Positions 56,531 through 64,000 of a stretch of 64,000 bases of DNA are shown here, piece after piece (the stretch's first letter is position 1; every line of letters begins with the position of its first letter). Source of the DNA: Halomonas borealis. Its GTDB lineage: Bacteria > Pseudomonadota > Gammaproteobacteria > Pseudomonadales > Halomonadaceae. The position numbers were made by a program, and so were the translations under genes. Below the pieces are notes generated by a model. The model saw nothing but the letters and a program-made list of their open reading frames with translations. It was not told the origin of the DNA and did not search any database. The stretch is taken from contig NZ_SDMO01000001.1 of assembly GCF_004798905.1 (NCBI RefSeq), positions 62,001 through 126,000 on the forward strand, in the 5' to 3' direction.

Positions 56531-58483
56531 TCATGATGGCTGCAACTCGGGAAGATCCTCGAACAGCGCCAGGGCGTCGGGATTGGCCAGGGCCTCGCGG
56601 TTGTTGACCGGCTCACCGTGGATCACCTGGCGGACGGCGAGTTCTACCAGTTTGCCCGACAGGGTGCGTGGGAGGTCGTCGACCTGGAGGATCTTCGCCG
56701 GCACGTGGCGAGGAGTTGCATTGCCGCGCAGGGTGTCGCGGATGCGCCGACACAGGGTGTCATCCAGGGTGACGCCCTCGCGCAGGCGCACGAACAGCAC
56801 CACGCGAGTATCGTCCTGCCATTGCTGGCCGACGCACAGCGATTCCAGCACCTCCTCGATCTTCTCCACCTGGCGATAGATCTCGGCGGTGCCGATGCGC
56901 ACGCCGCCGGGGTTGAGCACCGCATCCGAGCGGCCATGAATGAGCAGGCCGTCTTCGGGGGTGATCTCGGCATAGTCGCCGTGGGCCCATACGCCGGGGA
57001 AGGTGGCGAAGTAGGCGTCGTGGTAGCGCTCGCCCTTTGGATCGTTCCACAGGCCCAGCGGCATCGCCGGGAAGGGCTGGGTGCACACCAGCTCGCCTTT
57101 CTCGCCGCGCCGGGGTTGGCCGTCGTCGCCGAACACGTCCACCGCCATGCCGAGCCCGCGACATTGCAGCTGGCCGCGAACCACCGGGCGAATCGGGCAA
57201 CCCAGCGCGAAGCAGGAGACGATGTCGGTGCCGCCGGAGATCGAGGCCAGCAGCAGGTCCGCCTTGATGTCGCGATAGACATAGTCGAAAGATGCGTGGG
57301 CCAGCGCCGAGCCGGTGGAGAGCAGCGTACGCAGCGCCGAGAGATCATGCTCGCGACCGGGGCGCAGGCCCTGTTTCTCGCAGGCGGCCAGGTAGCGCGC
57401 GCTGGTGCCGAACACCGTGACGCCTTCGCGCTCGGCCATGGCCCACAGCGCGTCCGGCTCGGGCGCGAAGGGCGCACCGTCGAACAGCACCAGGGTGGCA
57501 TCCGAGGCCAGCCCCGAGACCAGCCAGTTCCACATCATCCAACCGCAGGTGGTGTAGTAGAAGACCCTGTCCTTGGCGCCGATGTCGGTGTGCAGGCGAT
57601 GCTCCTTGAGGTGCTGGAGCAGGGTGCCGCCGGCCGAGTGCAGGATGGCCTTGGGAGGCCCGGTGGTGCCCGACGAGTAGAGCAGGTAGAGCGGATGGTC
57701 GAAAGGCAGGCTGACGAAGTCGACCTCGGCGGCATCGTGATCGAGGAAGGCGTCCCAGGCCACGGCGCCGGGGATGCCGTCGAGATCGGGGGCGTCCGCC
57801 AGGAAGGGGAACACCACCAGCGTTGCCAGGCCGTCGATGGCGTTGGCGATCTCGGCCAGCCGCGCCCGAGTGTCGATGGCCTTGCCGTTCCAGGTGTAGC
57901 CGTCGGCGGCGATCAGCACCTTCGGGCCGATCTGGCCGAAGCGGTCGAGTACGCCCTGGAAGCCGAAATCCGGCGAGCAGGATGACCACACCGCGCCGAG
58001 GCTGGTGGCGGCCAGCATGCCGATCACCGCGTGCTCGCTGTTGGGCACGAAACCGGCGACTCGGTCGCCCGAGACGACGCCGGCATCGCGCAATGCCGTG
58101 GCCAGGGCCGCCACCTGTCGGTACAGGGTGGCGTAGCTCAGTTCACGGCGCCGGCCGCGTTCGTCGGTGACGATCAGCGCCGGGTGTTCGTCACGGCGGC
58201 GCAGCAGGTTCTCGGCGACATTGAGTCGGGCGTCGGGGAACCAGCGGGCACCGGGCATCGACTCGGGAGATTCCAGCACTCGCTCGCCGCGTCGTTCGGC
58301 GACGATCTCGGCATCGTCCCACAGCTGGCGCCAGAAGGCCTGTGGGTGCTCAATGCTCCAGGCGTGGAAGGCCGCATAGTCAGGCAGCCGGATGCCATGC
58401 TGGCGTTCGAGGCGGCGCATCATCGCGGCCATCCGGGTGGCGCCGGCGGCCTCGGGGGTGGGGCGCCAGAGCGGTTCTGCCAT
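56531..58483 (-). CDS. Acetoacetyl-CoA synthetase
   Basis: This 650-residue ANL-family ligase makes acetoacetyl-CoA from acetoacetate, ATP and CoA. Marks are the AMP-binding loop LLYSSGTTGPPKAILHSAGG (about 260), FYYTTCGWMMWNWLVSGL, NPGGVRIGTAEIYRQVE, and the C-terminal lysine region LPRTLSGKLVELAVRQ. The N-terminus matches the ACAS_N domain of AACS rather than acetyl-CoA synthetase. It lies 35 bases after a LysR gene on the same strand. Confidence 0.94.
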   Translation of the reverse strand: MAEPLWRPTPEAAGATRMAAMMRRLERQHGIRLPDYAAFHAWSIEHPQAFWRQLWDDAEIVAERRGERVLESPESMPGARWFPDARLNVAENLLRRRDEHPALIVTDERGRRRELSYATLYRQVAALATALRDAGVVSGDRVAGFVPNSEHAVIGMLAATSLGAVWSSCSPDFGFQGVLDRFGQIGPKVLIAADGYTWNGKAIDTRARLAEIANAIDGLATLVVFPFLADAPDLDGIPGAVAWDAFLDHDAAEVDFVSLPFDHPLYLLYSSGTTGPPKAILHSAGGTLLQHLKEHRLHTDIGAKDRVFYYTTCGWMMWNWLVSGLASDATLVLFDGAPFAPEPDALWAMAEREGVTVFGTSARYLAACEKQGLRPGREHDLSALRTLLSTGSALAHASFDYVYRDIKADLLLASISGGTDIVSCFALGCPIRPVVRGQLQCRGLGMAVDVFGDDGQPRRGEKGELVCTQPFPAMPLGLWNDPKGERYHDAYFATFPGVWAHGDYAEITPEDGLLIHGRSDAVLNPGGVRIGTAEIYRQVEKIEEVLESLCVGQQWQDDTRVVLFVRLREGVTLDDTLCRRIRDTLRGNATPRHVPAKILQVDDLPRTLSGKLVELAVRQVIHGEPVNNREALANPDALALFEDLPELQPS

Positions 58484-58518
58484 GGGGCGTCTCCTGATTG
58501 CGGGCCATCATGTGTAGC

Positions 58519-59421
58519 TTAGTCGGCGTTCAAGGACGGTGTGGTGAGAGTCTCCTGTATCACCTCGCGCAATGCCTGGGCGGCCACGGAGAGTGCTTCG
58601 GCGTTGGTGGAGAGCACGCCGACGGCGCGCTGGATCGTCGGCTCCTCGAGGGGCAGGCAGCGCGCGCCGAGTTCATGCATTTGATCGATGCACAGCGATG
58701 GCACGGCGCTGACCCCGAGTCCCGCGGCGACCATGCGCCCTACCGTGGACAACTGATAGCTCTCGAAGGCCGCCGGCAGCTCGAGGCCTCGGGCGCGCAG
58801 TTGCTCTTCGAGCATCAACCGCACCATGGACGGACGCTGAAGGGTGATGAAGTGTTCGGTCAGCAGCATCTGCCAGCTCACCTTGTGGCGGTTCGATAGC
58901 GGCGAGTCGGCCGGCACCACGGCCACGAAGCGGTCCTCGAACAGCGGCGTGAAGTGGAGGGTGTCGGTGGTCTCGGGGGCGAAGGCGACCCCCAGCTCGA
59001 CCCGGCCCTGGCGGACCATCTCGATGACCTGCTCGTTGATCACGTCATGGACGGTGACGTTGATCTGCGGGTAGCGGGCGCGGAAGGCCTTGAGCACACC
59101 GGGCAGCTGGTTGCCGGCGAAGGAGGGCATGGCCGCCAGGGCGACCCGCCCCAGGCGCAGGGTGAATCGCTGGCGCAGCAGCTCCTCGGTGTTGTCCCAG
59201 TCGGCCAGCAGGCGCTTGGCTAGCGGCACCAGGGACTCGCCCTCCGGTGTCAGCCGCACGCTACGGGTGCTGCGCGTCAGCAGGCGACCGCCGAGCGATG
59301 CCTCCAGGCTCTTGATGGTCAGGCTGAGCGCCGGCTGGGAAAGGTGCAGGCGTTCGCAGGCCTGGGTGAAGCTCAGTGTCTGGGCCACGGCGAGGAAGGC
59401 GCGGAGCTGCTTGACGGTCAT
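58519..59421 (-). CDS. LysR-family regulator of acetoacetate genes (probable)
   Basis: This 300-residue regulator has an N-terminal helix-turn-helix ([35 protein letters not shown]) and a LysR effector domain. It is divergent from scoAB and leads into the acetoacetyl-CoA synthetase gene, so it probably controls both sides. The 131-base divergent region is very AT-rich for this genome and holds the near palindrome TTTATTGATAAA. Confidence 0.88.
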   Translation of the reverse strand: MTVKQLRAFLAVAQTLSFTQACERLHLSQPALSLTIKSLEASLGGRLLTRSTRSVRLTPEGESLVPLAKRLLADWDNTEELLRQRFTLRLGRVALAAMPSFAGNQLPGVLKAFRARYPQINVTVHDVINEQVIEMVRQGRVELGVAFAPETTDTLHFTPLFEDRFVAVVPADSPLSNRHKVSWQMLLTEHFITLQRPSMVRLMLEEQLRARGLELPAAFESYQLSTVGRMVAAGLGVSAVPSLCIDQMHELGARCLPLEEPTIQRAVGVLSTNAEALSVAAQALREVIQETLTTPSLNAD

Positions 59422-59552
59422 GGGGCGACTCGCGGATATTTATTGATAAAGTAAAAGAATTGATAAAAAAAACAAACTTAACAAATATATGGTCACTGGC
59501 GACACTGCCAGCATCCGCAACAAAAAACCTTCTAACCAGGCGAGGCAGGCAT

Positions 59553-60254
59553 ATGGCCGGATTCGACAAGCGAGTGAGTTCCCTTGAGGAGGCGATGGCT
59601 GGGATCGAGAGCGGCATGACCGTGATCGCCGGCGGTTTCGGGCTGTGCGGCATCCCCGAGAACCTGATCGGCGAGATCCAGCGTCGCGGCGTCAAGGATC
59701 TGTCCGTCTACTCCAACAACTGTGGCGTGGACGGCTTCGGGCTGGGGCTGCTGCTCGAGGATCGTCAGATCAGCACCATCTACGCCTCCTACGTGGGCGA
59801 GAATGCGCTGTTCGAGCAGCAGATGCTCGAAGGTGACATCGAGGTGGTGCTGACCCCGCAAGGTACCCTGGCCGAGAAGATGCGCGCCGGCGGTGCCGGC
59901 ATTCCTGCCTTCTACACCGCCACTGGCTATGGCACGCCGATCGGTGAGGGCAAGGAGGTCCGCGAGTTCAACGGCCGCCACTATATCCTCGAGGAATCGG
60001 TGGTCGGTGACTTCGCCATCGTCAAGGGCTGGAAGGCCGACCGCTACGGCAACGTCGTCTATCGTGACACGGCTCGCAACTTCAACCCCCTGGCCGCCAC
60101 CGCGGGCAAGATCACCGTGGTCGAGGTAGAAGAGATCGTCGAACCTGGCGAGCTCACCCCGGATCAGGTCCACACTCCGGGTATCTACGTCGATCGCATC
60201 ATCCAGGGAAGCTTCGAGAAGCGCATCGAGAAGCGCACCGTCCACCAGGGCTGA
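59553..60254 (+). CDS. scoA: 3-oxoacid CoA-transferase subunit A
   Basis: This 233-residue subunit starts [34 protein letters not shown], the CoA-transferase A mark, and has [29 protein letters not shown]. With ScoB it moves CoA from succinyl-CoA to acetoacetate. The ATG at 59553 gives the conserved start; the upstream frame to 59460 is not conserved. The gap to scoB is 165 bases. Confidence 0.95.
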   Translation: MAGFDKRVSSLEEAMAGIESGMTVIAGGFGLCGIPENLIGEIQRRGVKDLSVYSNNCGVDGFGLGLLLEDRQISTIYASYVGENALFEQQMLEGDIEVVLTPQGTLAEKMRAGGAGIPAFYTATGYGTPIGEGKEVREFNGRHYILEESVVGDFAIVKGWKADRYGNVVYRDTARNFNPLAATAGKITVVEVEEIVEPGELTPDQVHTPGIYVDRIIQGSFEKRIEKRTVHQG

Positions 60255-60419
60255 GCGCTTTACCCACGATCCACGATGAGGCGAGCCCGATCCGGAGGCA
60301 GGCCTGGGAAGGCGCCCCGCGCCCGATCCCTTGATCGATGCCGTGCTGCGAGGCTCTCGCACCCTGCATCCGGCTTGTTTCCGATGCTCGCCAATCATGA
60401 AAGACAAGAGGCAACAACG

Positions 60420-61082
60420 ATGGCACTGACTCGCGAACAGATGGCAAGGCGCGTGGCGCGCGAACTCGAGGACGGTTTCTACGTCAACCTGGGCATCGGC
60501 ATCCCCACCCTGGTGGCCAACTACGTACCGGACGACATCGACGTCATGCTGCAGTCCGAGAACGGCCTGCTGGGCATGGGGCGCTTCCCCACCGAGGAGG
60601 AAGTCGACCCCGACATGATCAATGCCGGCAAGCAGACCGTCACCGCCCGTCCCGGAGCGGCGATCTTCTCTTCCGCGGAGTCTTTCGCGATGATCCGCGG
60701 CGGCCACGTGGACCTGACCGTGCTCGGTGCCTTCGAGGTCGACCAGAACGGCAACATCGCGTCCTGGATGATCCCCGGCAAGCTGATCAAGGGCATGGGC
60801 GGCGCCATGGACCTGGTGGCGGGCGCCGAGAACATCATCTGCACCATGACCCACGCCTCAAAGCATGGGGAATCCAAGCTGCTGGAATCCTGCAGCCTGC
60901 CGCTGACCGGTGCCGGCTGTATCAATCGGGTGCTGACCGACCTGGCCTATCTCGAGATCGAGAACGGCGCCTTCGTTCTCAAGGAGCGCGCGCCGGGGGT
61001 CTCCGTCGAGGAAATCAAGGACAAGACCGCCGGTAAGCTGATCGTGCCGGAGCATGTGCCGGAGATGGTCTTCGCCGACTGA
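60420..61082 (+). CDS. scoB: 3-oxoacid CoA-transferase subunit B
   Basis: This 220-residue catalytic subunit has the glutamate in QSENGLLGMG (about 46), then NLGIGIPTLVANYV and GGHVDLTVLGAFEVDQNGNI. It forms the active ScoAB enzyme. AAGAGGC precedes the ATG at 60420 by about nine bases. A hairpin follows. Confidence 0.96.
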   Translation: MALTREQMARRVARELEDGFYVNLGIGIPTLVANYVPDDIDVMLQSENGLLGMGRFPTEEEVDPDMINAGKQTVTARPGAAIFSSAESFAMIRGGHVDLTVLGAFEVDQNGNIASWMIPGKLIKGMGGAMDLVAGAENIICTMTHASKHGESKLLESCSLPLTGAGCINRVLTDLAYLEIENGAFVLKERAPGVSVEEIKDKTAGKLIVPEHVPEMVFAD

Positions 61083-61116
61083 AACCTGCACTGGAGTCAA
61101 GGTATTTTTTCCTTTC

Positions 61117-61140
61117 ATGGCCCGGGCTTGCCCGGGCCAT
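61117..61140. terminator. Hairpin after scoB
   Basis: ATGGCCCGGGC and GCCCGGGCCAT form an 11-base stem. The T-run lies before the hairpin rather than after it, so termination strength is uncertain. Confidence 0.55.
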
Positions 61141-61298
61141 CTCGTGCGTGACAGGCCACACTCGGGTGCCGAAAAACTGATCATTCTGAGAGTCACGGCC
61201 ATGTCATGGGGCTCGTCGGGGCTTGTGCGGGAGCGATGCACAGCGTTATCCACAGAAACTGTGGAAATCGACATCGGGGGCGTTCCCCCGGTCGTGGT

Positions 61299-62528
61299 TC
61301 ATTCAGATACCGCCGCCTCAGGCAACTGGATATCTCTTCCCGCCAGCAATCCACAGCAGGCCATCAGCGCACTCAAGGCGGCGCACACCACCAACGCCAT
61401 CTGCCAGTTGCCAAACAGGTCATACATCCCGCCGATCACCGGCGGCCCCATCGCGGCAAGCAGGTAGCCTAGCGTCTGCGCCATGCTCGACAGCGAGGCC
61501 GACTGCATGGCGTCGCGTGCGCGCAGGCCCATGAATGACAGGGCGAGGATGAAGCTCGCCCCCGATCCTGACCCCAACAGCATGACCCAGGCCAACGCCC
61601 ACTCAGGGGAGAGCCATAGGCCGAGGAAGCCGGCCAATGTCATGCAGGGTGCCGTGAAGGCGATCAGGCGTTGATCCTTGAGGCGCGGCATCAGGGGCAC
61701 TAGCACCAATCCCGGCAAGGCCGTGGCTAGTTGCAGCAGGCCATGCAGCGAGCCCGCTCTTTCGGGGGTGAAACCACTGTCCGCCAGGATGCCTGGCAAC
61801 CAGCTGTTGACGGTATAGAACAGCAGCGAGTTCAGCCCCATGAACAGCGTCACCTGCCAGGCCAGTGGTGAGCGCCAGACGGCGACCTTGCCCGAGGAGT
61901 GCGACCGGTCAGTACCGTGGGCCGCTGCCGGCAAGGAGCGACGTGAGAGTTGTGGCCACCACACCGCCATCGTCACCAGCGGCAAGGCCACCAGCACCAG
62001 CATGGCGAACTGCCACCCGTGAGTACTGGCCTGCGCCAGCGGCACCATCGCCGCCGAGGCAAGTGCCGCCATGATCCCCATGGTCAGCACGTAACAAGAG
62101 GTCAGCAACGCGATATGGCGAGGGAAGGCGCGCTTTACCAGGCTCGGCAGCAGCACGTTGCCCACCGCGATGCCCGCGCCGATCAGCGCGATCCCCATAT
62201 AGAGCGCCAGGGTCGTGCCCTGCACGCGTAGCACGATGCCCGTGCCGATGGTGATCAAGGCCAGCAAGATGCTGCGCTCCAGCCCGATGGTGCGCGCAAG
62301 ACGCGGTACCCAAGGCGAGACGACGACAAAGGCCAGCAGTGGCAGAATCATCAATAGGCCTGCCGCGGTGGCATTGAAACCCAGCGCGGCCTGAAGACGT
62401 TCGAGCAGGGGCGCGACGCTGGTGAAGGGGGCGCGCAGGTTCATGGCGATCAACAGGATGCCGGCGATCAGCACGGCGGGATGGCTCAAGCGCCGCAAGG
62501 GCGGATGGGCGTGACAGGATTCAGACAT
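61299..62528 (-). CDS. CynX/NimT-family MFS transporter
   Basis: This 409-residue transporter has 12 membrane helices. Marks of the CynX/NimT branch are MNLRAPFTSVAPLLERLQ after the first helix, ALIGAGIAVGNVLLPSLVKR, and LPGLVLVPLMPRLKDQR. E. coli NimT exports 2-nitroimidazole and CynX is linked to cyanate. The divergent AraC-type neighbour is NimR-like, the same arrangement as in E. coli nimR-nimT. The start at 62528 is preferred over 62645. Confidence 0.88.
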   Translation of the reverse strand: MSESCHAHPPLRRLSHPAVLIAGILLIAMNLRAPFTSVAPLLERLQAALGFNATAAGLLMILPLLAFVVVSPWVPRLARTIGLERSILLALITIGTGIVLRVQGTTLALYMGIALIGAGIAVGNVLLPSLVKRAFPRHIALLTSCYVLTMGIMAALASAAMVPLAQASTHGWQFAMLVLVALPLVTMAVWWPQLSRRSLPAAAHGTDRSHSSGKVAVWRSPLAWQVTLFMGLNSLLFYTVNSWLPGILADSGFTPERAGSLHGLLQLATALPGLVLVPLMPRLKDQRLIAFTAPCMTLAGFLGLWLSPEWALAWVMLLGSGSGASFILALSFMGLRARDAMQSASLSSMAQTLGYLLAAMGPPVIGGMYDLFGNWQMALVVCAALSALMACCGLLAGRDIQLPEAAVSE

Positions 62529-62560
62529 GAGGTCCCCAAGGCGGTACGAATGACGAGATA

Positions 62561-62575
62561 TCATTGCGATAATGA
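62561..62575. promoter_or_regulatory. Inverted repeat in the nimT/nimR-like divergent promoter
   Basis: TCATT-GCGAT-AATGA is a perfect 5-base inverted repeat with a 5-base spacer, in the middle of a 134-base divergent region. It is a candidate site for the AraC-type regulator. Confidence 0.4.
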
Positions 62576-62662
62576 CCGATAGCCTAATCGTCCCGGCTCC
62601 AGCAGAATAAGGCCATGATGACTTCAGATACCTGAAAACTGACAATCTGCGAGTATGTCGAG

Positions 62663-63532
62663 ATGACTACCCCGTCGCTTCTCATGTCTGATGTGCTATC
62701 GGCGCTGCACGACACGTCACCCTATTGCGATGTCTACCAGCATGATCCGGAGCTCTCCAACATGCCGGCCAGTGCCCTACACGTCGATACCGGCCAGCAG
62801 GCGCTGGAAATCCCCGTTCACCAGCACCGCAAGGGCCAGCTGGTCATCGCCCTGCATGGCGTGGTGACCTGCCGTGTCGCCGAAGGACTGTGGATGGTGC
62901 CGCCGCACAGCGGGGTCTGGATTCCCGGGGCGATGCCCCACAGCAACCGCCTGACCCGCGGCGGGCGCATGTGCTATCTGTTCATCGAGCCCGCGGCGCT
63001 GGAAATGCCCGATCACAGCTGCACGCTGTCGATCTCGCCACTGCTACGTGAGCTGATACTGCGCCTGGCGGCACTCCCCCAGACCTATGCCGAGCAGGGG
63101 CCCACGGCACGCCTGGTCGAGGTCTTGTTTGCGGAACTCGCCGGCATGCCCAGCGAACGCCTGCACCTGCCGATTCCCGAGGACAGACGTCTCGCGCGCA
63201 TCAGCGATGCACTGATCCAGGCGCCCGATGACCGCCGAACCCTGGGCCAGTGGGCACAGGAACTGGCGATGAGCGAACGCACCCTCGCTCGCCGGATCCA
63301 GCGCGAGACGGGGTTGAATTTCAGCCGTTGGCGACAGCAGCTGCATCTGATCGTCGCGATCCGTTATCTCGCCGAAGGCATGAGTGTGCAGCGCGTCTCG
63401 GAGGAGGTCGGCTATCAGTCGGTGAATGCCTTCATCAGCATGTTCAAGAAACTGCTCGGCACCACGCCGACACGCTATCTCGACGCTCATCGGCAACGCC
63501 TCAATGGCATTGGCAGGCACTCAAACCACTGA
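62663..63532 (+). CDS. AraC-family regulator, NimR-like
   Basis: This 289-residue regulator has an N-terminal cupin sensor domain (about 35-130, with HQHRKGQLVIALHGVVTCRV). The C-terminal AraC double helix-turn-helix follows (about 180-285): WAQELAMSERTLARRIQRETG and VSEEVGYQSVNAFISMFKKLLGTTPTRY. It is divergent from the NimT-like transporter and very likely its regulator. A second ATG at 62684 is possible. Confidence 0.9.
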   Translation: MTTPSLLMSDVLSALHDTSPYCDVYQHDPELSNMPASALHVDTGQQALEIPVHQHRKGQLVIALHGVVTCRVAEGLWMVPPHSGVWIPGAMPHSNRLTRGGRMCYLFIEPAALEMPDHSCTLSISPLLRELILRLAALPQTYAEQGPTARLVEVLFAELAGMPSERLHLPIPEDRRLARISDALIQAPDDRRTLGQWAQELAMSERTLARRIQRETGLNFSRWRQQLHLIVAIRYLAEGMSVQRVSEEVGYQSVNAFISMFKKLLGTTPTRYLDAHRQRLNGIGRHSNH

Positions 63533-63591
63533 CTCGAGGGGCTAAAGGCGGGGACAGGCCCCGGTTGCCGGGTTGTCGTTCGCCGCGGCGC

Positions 63592-64000
63592 TCAATTCAG
63601 CTCACAACGGGTATGGTAGGGAAGCAGCAGTTCGGCGGTGCGCTCCTGATTGGCGCTGACCTGTTGTTGCACCAAGGCCAGGCCACCGCTGGCGATGCGT
63701 CGTTCGTCGCCCTCGGCGAACACCATTCGGCGAGTCGGGCCGGGGTAGAATCGATAGTCGAGCAGCGGTGAGACGGGCAGGATGCCGTGATGGCGATCGG
63801 CGCTGCCGTGAAGGCCGGCCTGGGTGAGGGCGTCATCGAGCCGATCGATGCGCTGCCCGAGCCGGGCGCAGTCGAACCCGGGGTGATGCAGGCGCGGGCC
63901 CATGGCGGCCAGCCAGCCGGCCAGTGGGTGGGCCGCCGTCAGGGCCTGATAGGTGGTCCAGTCCGGCATCGGCCAGGGGCGCCCCCGACACAGCAGGTTT
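63592..64000 (-). CDS. Unrecognised protein, C-terminal part (partial)
   Basis: The frame is open from the right edge of the window to a TGA at 63592, giving at least 136 residues ending in CELN. The upstream codons NLLCRGRPWP join the first visible Met without a stop, so the true start is outside the window. It has no membrane segment. I do not recognise the family. It converges on the NimR-like gene with a 59-base gap. Confidence 0.7.
   Translation of the reverse strand, partial: NLLCRGRPWPMPDWTTYQALTAAHPLAGWLAAMGPRLHHPGFDCARLGQRIDRLDDALTQAGLHGSADRHHGILPVSPLLDYRFYPGPTRRMVFAEGDERRIASGGLALVQQQVSANQERTAELLLPYHTRCELN

Noticed and set aside
56434-56616. Minus-strand frame coding an Ile-Gly repeat
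   Set aside because: It is a translation of the GATCCC repeat, with no start signal or conserved part.

Overview
The window is a high-GC gammaproteobacterial chromosome segment, most likely from the Halomonadaceae (Halomonas or a close relative). The main evidence is the thrS-infC-rpmI-rplT-pheS-pheT-ihfA block, a cox cluster of the Pseudomonas/Halomonas type with DUF2970 and DUF2909 genes, a UPF0225 (YchJ-type) protein, an LrgAB pair and many sodium-coupled transporter families. No phage, transposase, CRISPR array or plasmid gene was seen. Coding density is high and the genes are bacterial housekeeping or catabolic functions.

Layout. 1-5.0 kb: purine catabolism (xdhB partial, xdhA, a RutR-like TetR regulator, an AzgA-type purine permease), with RutR-like palindromes in front of both xdhA and the permease. 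5.2-8.3 kb: hrpB helicase and a SEC-C protein. 8.4-13.8 kb: two paralogous YuiF/NhaC-type transporters flanking an HlyD/DUF2955 efflux pair. 13.9-22.1 kb: a complete histidine utilisation module (hutI-hutG-hutU-hutH followed by the second YuiF copy, a divergent YjiH-like membrane protein, and hutC), with HutC-type palindromes at both divergent promoters. This module is bracketed by an intact DUF938 gene on the right and a decayed copy of the start of that gene on the left. 23-24.5 kb: tRNA-Pro(GGG) and lrgAB. 24.5-31.2 kb: caa3-type cytochrome c oxidase genes (coxB, ctaD, coxC, SURF1, COX15) with small partners; ctaG and ctaB are not in their usual places. 31.1-34.2 kb: a DASS transporter, a DUF2489 protein and an OmpA/TSP3 lipoprotein.

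34.3-41.7 kb: translation genes thrS, infC, rpmI, rplT, pheS, pheT and ihfA. The thrS leader holds a hairpin that imitates a tRNA-Thr anticodon arm, and infC starts best at an ATC codon. 41.7-44.3 kb: DUF2788, a MioC-like flavodoxin, a small membrane protein and PpnN. 44.6-52.1 kb: a LysR regulator and the glycine cleavage genes, with gcvH-gcvP on one strand and an AGCS amino-acid symporter plus gcvT on the other. 52.2-56.4 kb: AlkB, a PAP2 phosphatase, a GT4 glycosyltransferase, an NlpD-like LysM protein and a YihG-type acyltransferase. 56.5-61.1 kb: acetoacetate use by two routes (acetoacetyl-CoA synthetase and ScoAB CoA-transferase) around a LysR regulator. 61.3-64 kb: a divergent NimT/NimR-like pair and a partial unknown gene.

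I found no wholly new multi-gene system. The strongest leads are regulatory or structural: the direct-repeat bracket around the hut module, the structured hutU-hutH spacer, the thrS anticodon mimic, and repeated palindromes near gcvH.
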